Assembly (NCBI GenBank): GCA_025800385.1
Contig: JAOXRS010000156.1
Span: forward strand, 96,371-160,370
DNA: 64,000 nucleotides
Reading direction: 5' to 3'
From: Candidatus Albibeggiatoa sp. nov. NOAA
GTDB lineage: Bacteria > Pseudomonadota > Gammaproteobacteria > Beggiatoales > Beggiatoaceae
Of the stretch, positions 55,687-64,000 are shown piece by piece. Under the pieces are notes generated by a model. The model was not told the origin of the DNA and ran no database searches. It saw nothing but the letters and a program-made list of their open reading frames with translations. How positions within the stretch are numbered: position 1 is the stretch's first letter; each line of letters starts with the position of its first letter. Made by a program: the position numbers and the translations under genes.

Positions 55687-58245
55687 GTGTTAGAAGCATA
55701 TCGCGCACATGTCGAAGAACGCGCCGCTGAGGGCTTACCACCTCTGGCCTTAAATGCTGAGCAGACTGCTGAATTAGTAGAGTTATTGAAAAACCCACCT
55801 GCTGGCGAAGAAGAAACTTTAGTTCAATTATTAACTGAACGTGTTCCTCCTGGTGTTGACGAAGCCGCTTATGTTAAAGCTAGCTTCTTAGCTGATGTTG
55901 CAAAAGGCAACGCATCCAGTCCTTTAGTTGACAACAAGAAAGCGACTGAATTATTAGGCACTATGTTAGGTGGCTACAATATTCAACCACTTATCGACGT
56001 TTTAGATGACGCGGAAGTTGGTGAAATCGCAGTTAAAGCATTGTCTAACATTTTGTTAATGTTTGATGCATATCATGATGTGGCTGAAAAATCAGCAAAC
56101 AGTGCTAACGCGAAGAAAGTTGTGGAATCTTGGGCAAATGGCGAATGGTTCACTAGCAAACCTAAATTAGCTGAAGCAATCCAAGTGGTTGTATTTAAAG
56201 TCCCTGGTGAAACTAATACTGACGATTTATCACCTGCAGGTGACGCATGGAGTCGTCCAGACATCCCATTACACGCTAAAGCCATGTTAAAAACACGCAT
56301 GGAAGGTGCTTTAGATAAAATTGAAGAATTAAAAGGCAAAGGTTTACCTTTAGCTTTCGTTGGTGACGTTGTGGGTACGGGTTCTTCTCGTAAATCAGCG
56401 ATCAACTCTGTATTATGGCATATGGGTCGTGACATCCCTTGCGTGCCTAACAAACGTGTTGGCGGTGTAATCTTAGGTGGCAAAATCGCGCCTATCTTCT
56501 TCAACACAGCGGAAGACGCGGGTGCATTACCTATCGAATGTGACGTTGCTAAATTAGAAATGGGCGACGTAATCACTATTCACCCTTATGAAGGCAAAAT
56601 CACAAATGAAGCTGGCGAAACGATCAGCACATTTGACATCACGCCTGCAACCCTTCCAGATGAAGTACAAGCGGGTGGCCGTATTCCTTTAATCATTGGT
56701 CGTGGCTTAACTGGTCGTGCGCGTGAAAGCTTAGGTTTAGGTGCAACGGATATGTTCCGTCAACCAATCCAACCAGATGACACTGGCAAAGGCTACACTT
56801 TAGCGCAGAAAATGGTCGGTAAAGCGTGTGGCGTAACAGGCGTTCGTGCAGGCACTTACTGTGAGCCTAAGATGACAACAGTTGGTTCTCAAGATACAAC
56901 TGGCGCGATGACACGTGACGAGTTGAAAGAATTAGCCTGTTTAGGTTTCTCTGCTGATTTAGTCATGCAAAGTTTCTGTCATACAGCTGCATATCCAAAA
57001 CCAGTTGACATCAAAATGCAGCATACATTACCTGATTTCATGCACACACGCGGCGGTGTTGCGTTACGTCCGGGTGATGGCGTGATTCACTCTTGGTTAA
57101 ACCGTTTAGTGATGCCTGACACTGTGGGTACAGGTGGTGACTCTCATACACGTTTCCCAATTGGTATCAGTTTCCCAGCGGGTTCTGGCTTAGTTGCATT
57201 CGCAGCGGCTTTAGGTGTCATGCCTTTAAATATGCCTGAATCTGTATTGGTTCGTTTCAAAGGTGACATGCAACCGGGTGTGACTTTACGTGACTTAGTA
57301 AACGCGATTCCTCATGCAGCGATTCAACAAGGTTTATTGACTGTTGCTAAAGCAGGTAAGAAAAACATCTTCTCTGGTCGTGTATTAGAAATCGAAGGCT
57401 TACCAGACTTAAAAGTTGAACAAGCATTTGAATTATCTGACGCATCTGCGGAACGTTCTGCTGCTGGCTGTACTGTTCACTTGAACAAAGAGCCAATCAT
57501 TGAATACATGACTTCTAACATCACGTTAATGAAGTGGATGATTGCAAACGGTTATAAAGACCCACGTACTTTAGAGCGTCGTATTAAAGCAATGGAAGAC
57601 TGGTTAGCAAATCCAGAATTATTAAGCCCAGATGCAGACGCAGAATACGCAGCGGTTATCGAAATCGACTTAAACGACATTAAAGAGCCAATCTTAGCAT
57701 GTCCTAATGATCCAGATGACGTTAAATTGTTATCTGAAGTAGCTGGCACTGGCATTGATGAAGTGTTCATCGGTTCTTGTATGACTAACATCGGTCATTA
57801 CCGTGCAGCGGCTAAAGTCTTAGAAGGTCAAGGTGCAGTACCTACACGTATGTGGGTAACACCTCCAACGCGTATGGACGAGCATCAGTTAATTGAAGAA
57901 GGTGCTTATTCTACATTTGGGGCGGCAGGTGCACGTACTGAAATGCCTGGGTGTTCATTGTGTATGGGTAACCAAGCGCGTGTTGGTGATAATACAACTG
58001 TTGTTTCTACTTCAACTCGTAACTTCCCTAACCGTTTAGGTACAGGTGCTAACGTTTACTTGGGTTCTGCGGAATTAGCGGCGGTCAGTGCGTTATTAGG
58101 TAAGATTCCTACAATGGAAGAGTACATGCAGCACGCTGATAAGATTACGCCAATGGCGGATAATATCTACCGTTACTTGAACTTCCATGAGTTAGCGGAA
58201 TATAAAGAAGTGGCTGATAAAGTGATTCCTATCGCAGCTGCTTAA
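55687..58245 (+). CDS. acnB: Aconitate hydratase B
   Basis: About 852 residues. I start it at GTG 55687 ([20 protein letters not shown]), eight bases after AGGG; the TTG at 55672 would add five residues absent from AcnB. The N-terminal HEAT-like domain ([20 protein letters not shown]) precedes the swivel domain and catalytic domains. The [4Fe-4S] cysteines include [33 protein letters not shown] is also typical. It isomerises citrate to isocitrate. A TATAAT (55614-55619) is a candidate -10. Confidence 0.97.
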   Translation: MLEAYRAHVEERAAEGLPPLALNAEQTAELVELLKNPPAGEEETLVQLLTERVPPGVDEAAYVKASFLADVAKGNASSPLVDNKKATELLGTMLGGYNIQPLIDVLDDAEVGEIAVKALSNILLMFDAYHDVAEKSANSANAKKVVESWANGEWFTSKPKLAEAIQVVVFKVPGETNTDDLSPAGDAWSRPDIPLHAKAMLKTRMEGALDKIEELKGKGLPLAFVGDVVGTGSSRKSAINSVLWHMGRDIPCVPNKRVGGVILGGKIAPIFFNTAEDAGALPIECDVAKLEMGDVITIHPYEGKITNEAGETISTFDITPATLPDEVQAGGRIPLIIGRGLTGRARESLGLGATDMFRQPIQPDDTGKGYTLAQKMVGKACGVTGVRAGTYCEPKMTTVGSQDTTGAMTRDELKELACLGFSADLVMQSFCHTAAYPKPVDIKMQHTLPDFMHTRGGVALRPGDGVIHSWLNRLVMPDTVGTGGDSHTRFPIGISFPAGSGLVAFAAALGVMPLNMPESVLVRFKGDMQPGVTLRDLVNAIPHAAIQQGLLTVAKAGKKNIFSGRVLEIEGLPDLKVEQAFELSDASAERSAAGCTVHLNKEPIIEYMTSNITLMKWMIANGYKDPRTLERRIKAMEDWLANPELLSPDADAEYAAVIEIDLNDIKEPILACPNDPDDVKLLSEVAGTGIDEVFIGSCMTNIGHYRAAAKVLEGQGAVPTRMWVTPPTRMDEHQLIEEGAYSTFGAAGARTEMPGCSLCMGNQARVGDNTTVVSTSTRNFPNRLGTGANVYLGSAELAAVSALLGKIPTMEEYMQHADKITPMADNIYRYLNFHELAEYKEVADKVIPIAAA

Positions 58246-58274
58246 TCTAGTATTAGCTAATTGATTAAAAAGAA

Positions 58275-58307
58275 GGCAAGTCTCAGGTTTGGGGCTTGCT
58301 TTTTTTG
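58275..58307 (+). terminator. Rho-independent terminator of acnB
   Basis: GCAAG (58276-58280), extended by CTC, pairs with GGG-CTTGC (to 58299) and is followed by seven T. Confidence 0.85.
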
Positions 58308-58357
58308 TTTTTTAAGATAATAATTTAAGAAAGATTCCATTAATTGAGGTGGATTTT

Positions 58358-58786
58358 ATGTCAATATTATCTAAGGGTATAAAAAACGCTGTTAAGTGGG
58401 TTTCCCAAACACCAGAATATTATGATGTTTATGCTTATAACAAGACCAATAAGGTTATTCAAGTGTTCACTCATTATTCTCCTGCGGGCTTAGAGGAAAC
58501 GACAAGAGTATGTGAAATTTTACCTAATGAAGAGGCTCATATTTTAGGTCCAAAGGGAGACAGAACAAGGCAAACAAAATGCAGTTTAATATTTTTTCAT
58601 GTATGTGATAGCAATAATAGAATTTTATATTCAGGGGACTTCTATCATAAGGGGTTAGATATAGGTTTTTTTGGTTGTGATATGGGTGATGATATGAATT
58701 TTGGAAAGTGTTTAGTTATTAAAAATAATGAGTATTTTATGGCTGAAATGCTAGGTCCATTTTGGAAAACCTATTACGGTTTATAA
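58358..58786 (+). CDS. Hypothetical protein
   Basis: About 142 residues, starting at the ATG that follows GAGGTGG. It is soluble, with no signal peptide, and contains DVYAYNKTNKVIQVFTHYSP, three central Cys and a Gly/Asp-rich segment (DIGFFGCDMGDDMNFGKCLV). I recognise no family. It lies right after the acnB terminator and before the repeat-bracketed toxin-antitoxin pair, and its AT-rich composition suggests acquired DNA. The good ribosome-binding site argues that it is translated. Confidence 0.6.
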   Translation: MSILSKGIKNAVKWVSQTPEYYDVYAYNKTNKVIQVFTHYSPAGLEETTRVCEILPNEEAHILGPKGDRTRQTKCSLIFFHVCDSNNRILYSGDFYHKGLDIGFFGCDMGDDMNFGKCLVIKNNEYFMAEMLGPFWKTYYGL

Positions 58787-58883
58787 GCCTTTTAAAATTA
58801 AACAATCTCAAAATTGTTGTTGACTCGCTACCGAATACACGTTCAGAGATATATCTAAGAACTATAATTTTAAGAATTTGCTT

Positions 58884-58956
58884 GCTACCAAGCTCAGTTT
58901 AGTAGTGTCTGTCCAAGAAGCTCAGCTTCAACCTTTTGCCTGCATGAAATAATCCC
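58884..58956 (+). repeat. Direct repeat, left copy, flanking the DUF433/DUF5615 pair
   Basis: The 73-bp stretch begins GCTACCAA and ends AATAATCCC. It recurs at 59604-59696 with about six substitutions and a 20-bp insertion in the loop of an internal AAGCTC/GAGCTT inverted repeat. The two copies bracket the toxin-antitoxin pair. Confidence 0.8.
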
Positions 58957-59042
58957 CACTTCAATCAATCCCATTTTTTACCCTTGAATTTCTAACCAAA
59001 ATAACGAATACTTTGAGTATCAACTTCAATCTATGATGAAAA

Positions 59043-59264
59043 ATGAACTATAAAAATATTATTATTTTGGAAGCTGGAAAACGCTCAGGAAAGCCTTGTA
59101 TTAGAGGACTTAGAATGACAGTTTATGATGTGCTGGACATGCTTGCAAATGGAATGTCCTCAGAAGAAATTATTGATGATTTTCCAGAATTAGCACTAAC
59201 AGATATTCAAGCTTGTTTAGCTTATGCTGCTGACAGAGAACAAAATCAACTCATCATATCCTAA
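59043..59264 (+). CDS. DUF433-family antitoxin
   Basis: A 73-residue protein: ILEAGKRSGKPCIRGLRMTV, YDVLDMLANGMSSEEIIDDF and FPELALTDIQACLAYAAD match the DUF433 family, a small helix-turn-helix-type protein usually encoded before a DUF5615 PIN-like toxin. It would bind and neutralise the toxin and repress the operon. Its stop codon shares a base with the toxin ATG (TAATG). The pair is flanked by direct repeats. Confidence 0.9.
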   Translation: MNYKNIIILEAGKRSGKPCIRGLRMTVYDVLDMLANGMSSEEIIDDFPELALTDIQACLAYAADREQNQLIIS

Positions 59265-59596
59265 TGAAATTACTATTCGACGAACACCTTTCATACAAAC
59301 TGGTGCATAGACTCTCAGACATTTTTCCAGACTCGAAACATGTTAGAGATTTGCAACTTGAAAACGAAGACGACTTAAAAATCTGGGAATTTGCCAAAAC
59401 TCATAACTTTGTCATTGCAACAAAGGATGCTGATTTTATTGATATTATCAACCTTAGAGGTCATCCACCTTATTTGGTTTGGATTCGTACGAGCAATGTA
59501 AAAGTCAAGGATATTGAAAAAGTTATACGCGATAATGCAATCAGAATATTAAACTCACTTGAAGCTCAAAAAGTGGGCATTATTCAAATCAAATAA
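59264..59596 (+). CDS. DUF5615 PIN-like toxin
   Basis: A 110-residue protein matching DUF5615/Mut7-C-type PIN-like ribonucleases: MKLLFDEHLSYKLVHRLSDI with acidic residues early, WEFAKTHNFVIATKDADFID with the central Asp cluster, and a C-terminal RTSNVKVKDIEKVI. All acidic positions look intact, so it may be active. One-base overlap with the DUF433 antitoxin shows coupling. Target RNA is unknown. Confidence 0.88.
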   Translation: MKLLFDEHLSYKLVHRLSDIFPDSKHVRDLQLENEDDLKIWEFAKTHNFVIATKDADFIDIINLRGHPPYLVWIRTSNVKVKDIEKVIRDNAIRILNSLEAQKVGIIQIK

Positions 59597-59603
59597 ATAG
59601 CCC

Positions 59604-59696
59604 GCTACCAAACTCAGTTTAGTAGTGTCTGCCCAAAAAGCTCAACTTCAAGTGCGCAAGCGGAGCTTCAACCTTTTACCTGCATGGAATAATCCC
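59604..59696 (+). repeat. Direct repeat, right copy, flanking the DUF433/DUF5615 pair
   Basis: A 93-bp version of the repeat at 58884-58956. The extra 20 bp (starting AACTTCAAGTGCGC) expand the loop between AAGCTC and GAGCTT. It lies just downstream of the toxin stop and 5 bp before the oppositely oriented PIN toxin relic. Confidence 0.8.
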
Positions 59697-59701
59697 TCTT
59701 T

Positions 59702-60110
59702 TCATAAAAATAAATTTGTGAATGGCTCAGTATTTTTCCAACGGTAAGTATAAAAATCACGCTGGTCAGTACTTAAAATACGTCCATGTCCGAGATGCTC
59801 AGCTAACAAAACCAATGAAGCATCTGCTAAATCCATTGGTAATGCCCGATATTTTTGCATAAGTGCTTCTAAACGTCCTTTTTCACAATTTTCAAAATAG
59901 TACAACTCAAATGCTCCACGCTTATAACCAGCAATAAACTTCAATTGAGCATCCACACCACGCCGCTTTAACAAAATATGACAAACCTCAGTCATCACAG
60001 GCACAGTCGTAATCAAATCATCATCAAGTGTTTTTAATACCTCCACAGCTGTGATGCTTATCTCGATTATCACCTAACGCAATCCAAAACCCACTATCAA
60101 CAATAATCAC
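59702..60110 (-). pseudogene. Frameshifted PIN-domain toxin
   Basis: The frame from GTG 60110 encodes VIIVDSGFWIALGDNRDKHH, the start of a PIN ribonuclease with its first catalytic Asp. At about 60050 the sense continues in another frame (TAVEVLKTLDDDLITTVPVM, TEVCHILLKRRG, LADASLVLLAEHLG) to the stop at 59702. The span of 409 bp is 3n+1, consistent with one inserted base. The GTG overlaps the antitoxin TGA by four bases (GTGA), as expected for a coupled pair. All acidic residues are present, but on separate frames, so full-length toxin should not be made unless a ribosomal shift occurs. Confidence 0.8.
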
Positions 60111-60352
60111 AACTTATCGTCCAAATAAATCTCATTCTTATAATTTTCTGACAAATTGCCATCACCTTCCATACAACCAATAAAACCTGTCTCCTGTAAT
60201 ATCTGAAAAGCCTTTGATGATTTATGCTGTTGCTGCTCATACAATACATCAATACCTTTTTGAATTAAGGATTCAAGCTGCATATTTAACTGCTGTTCAA
60301 GATAATGAATTTTCTTTACATGCTGTTCATCTAGCTGGATGCTAATATTCAC
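60107..60352 (-). CDS. Small antitoxin-like protein partnered with the PIN toxin
   Basis: About 81 residues. I start it at GTG 60352 (MNISIQLDEQHVKKIHYLEQ), ten bases after AGAGG; the TTG at 60361 is too close to that site. The protein is helical (LEQQLNMQLESLIQKGIDVL) with a C-terminal tail NYKNEIYLDDKL that could bind the toxin. It overlaps the PIN gene by four bases. No named family is recognised with certainty; the position and tail support an antitoxin role. Confidence 0.7.
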   Translation of the reverse strand: MNISIQLDEQHVKKIHYLEQQLNMQLESLIQKGIDVLYEQQQHKSSKAFQILQETGFIGCMEGDGNLSENYKNEIYLDDKL

Positions 60353-60522
60353 AATATTCAAACCTCTAGTATCATTTATATTTCCATCATGTTCTATTAA
60401 AATTTGAATTTCAAGTGCTTATTGTGCTCACTCTAGCAGCAAAAAATACCTCAGCCGATGAAATCGTGATAGCAACTCTCCCACTCCACGAAAAATAGAG
60501 AGTGAGATCATATAAAAAGCGA

Positions 60523-63141
<2,619 letters not shown>

Positions 63142-63254
63142 TCACATCAAAATAGGAACTATAAGCTATTCTAATGGATTTAGACGAGATTTACGATTTT
63201 TGATTGATAATTGTGTGTAGATGGTTTGGTAAGAAAATTGGGTGCATTTTATAG

Positions 63255-63710
63255 TTAAGCATTATCACTATTAGCGACCAGCTTGATATGTTTACCAAAG
63301 CTCCAGAAATAAGCTATTAATACAATATTAGAGAGTAAAACTTCTTGTATAGTTGTTTCATCAGGAATTTCAAAACTTATTTCAAGAAATGCGTAGTAAA
63401 TAATAAATGTAGGGAGCACAATGAGTGCAAGCCATCGTATGCAGACAACCCATCCTATAGAAATATACCTTTGCAGTAAGCTCTTCCCATTACCACCTCT
63501 ATTACATTGGAATATATAGAAAGCACCGACTATATTGATGACTCCTCCAATAATTGCTGAAGATGTATCAAGCATATTGTGTTCAAAAAATGGAATCGTC
63601 ACAATGCCATAGACAATGGTTGATGCAATTAAATATTTAAAAGACTCATTTTCTGATAGAGAGCCTTCCATTAATTCTTGAGTCAATTTATCAATATTCC
63701 AAAAATACAT
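63255..63710 (-). CDS. Small multi-helix membrane protein of unknown function
   Basis: About 151 residues, starting at the ATG at 63708-63710 after AGGAAGG; the longer frame adds 25 residues without support. It has a hydrophilic N-terminus (WNIDKLTQELMEGSLSENES) and four membrane segments (for example YLIASTIVYGIVTIPFF and IRWLALIVLPTFIIYYAFL). No family is recognised. It stands alone upstream of alaS in the same direction, with an AT-rich 190-bp leader region. Confidence 0.65.
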   Translation of the reverse strand: MYFWNIDKLTQELMEGSLSENESFKYLIASTIVYGIVTIPFFEHNMLDTSSAIIGGVINIVGAFYIFQCNRGGNGKSLLQRYISIGWVVCIRWLALIVLPTFIIYYAFLEISFEIPDETTIQEVLLSNIVLIAYFWSFGKHIKLVANSDNA

Positions 63711-63974
63711 TGACCTTCCTTTTTTGTTTAACAATTGGATTGATTTGTTTCTGCATTGTATTCTAAAAAGCATTAAACTATACAATATCTATGATTATAT
63801 TATCAGTTTGGTATTGAGTGAAGCGAATAGATTGGAAATAAAAATTTATGATGGAAAGAAATAAAGTGTTGAGATTTTAATAAGGGAGAAAATAAGGTAT
63901 ATCTTTTAAGGAAATGGATATATGGAAATGATGTAGAGACTAAAGAAATTTAGGAGATACTAAAACAAGAAAAT

Positions 63975-64000
63975 TGGTAGCGGGGGCAGGATTTGAACCT
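63975..64000 (-). tRNA. 3' end of a tRNA gene, cut by the window edge
   Basis: Read on the minus strand, the last 26 bases give the T-arm GGTTCAAATCC and an acceptor strand CCCCGCT, discriminator A and an encoded CCA. The 5' part lies beyond base 64000, so the anticodon is unknown. A GCGGGG-type acceptor and this T-arm resemble initiator tRNA-fMet, but this is only suggestive. Confidence 0.8.

Overview
The window reads as a stretch of chromosome from an AT-rich gammaproteobacterium, most likely a Beggiatoa-like or Thiothrix-like member of the Thiotrichales. That placement is inference from gene content: a molybdenum nitrogenase (nifH, nifD), a hydroxylamine-oxidoreductase-type octaheme cytochrome, a FimX-like c-di-GMP protein, a DUF5666/DUF6502 pair, and the gammaproteobacterial block rpsB-tsf-pyrH-frr-uppS-cdsA-dxr // rseP-bamA-skp-lpxD-fabZ-lpxA.

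Layout. 1-8.3 kb: the 3' end of a hybrid sensor kinase with three receiver domains; a TetR regulator and an AcuI/YhdH-type oxidoreductase sharing an identical operator; a large secreted repeat protein interrupted by an amber codon; the octaheme cytochrome behind a perfect FNR-type box; and a frameshifted sensor relic. 8.4-13.3 kb: dnaK and grpE behind a sigma32 promoter, then two membrane-associated unknowns. 13.5-25.3 kb: a UDP-sugar epimerase, the FimX-like protein, DoxX, CheR, a 157-bp cluster of hairpins, a BamE-like lipoprotein, a YejA-like binding protein, yqeY, rpsU and the DUF5666/DUF6502 pair. 25.8-30.9 kb: rpsI-rplM, mrcB, tcdA and a VOC protein.

31-37.9 kb is the most accessory-looking part. 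nifH and nifD lie behind a NifA-type upstream site and a sigma54-like promoter, and nifD is followed at once by a terminator rather than by nifK. In the place expected for nifK sits a two-gene OLD-type ATPase plus TOPRIM-like (DUF3226-type) cassette that resembles known anti-phage modules. A NERD-domain coiled-coil protein and an SMR efflux pump lie upstream of nifH.

38-54.8 kb is the translation/isoprenoid/outer-membrane assembly block. It is split between dxr and rseP by a signalling module: a solute-binding protein, a relic of another, and a membrane class III nucleotide cyclase. 55-64 kb holds a DUF4426 protein, acnB, a DUF433/DUF5615 toxin-antitoxin pair bracketed by long direct repeats, a second toxin-antitoxin pair with a frameshifted PIN toxin, alaS, a small membrane protein, and the 3' end of a tRNA cut by the window edge.

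Several short repeat families run through the intergenic spaces, notably a palindrome with core GGACTGSCAGTCC that occurs around nifH/nifD and in the rpsB-dxr block. Starts were re-chosen from ribosome-binding sites and family N-termini where an upstream extension looked spurious.
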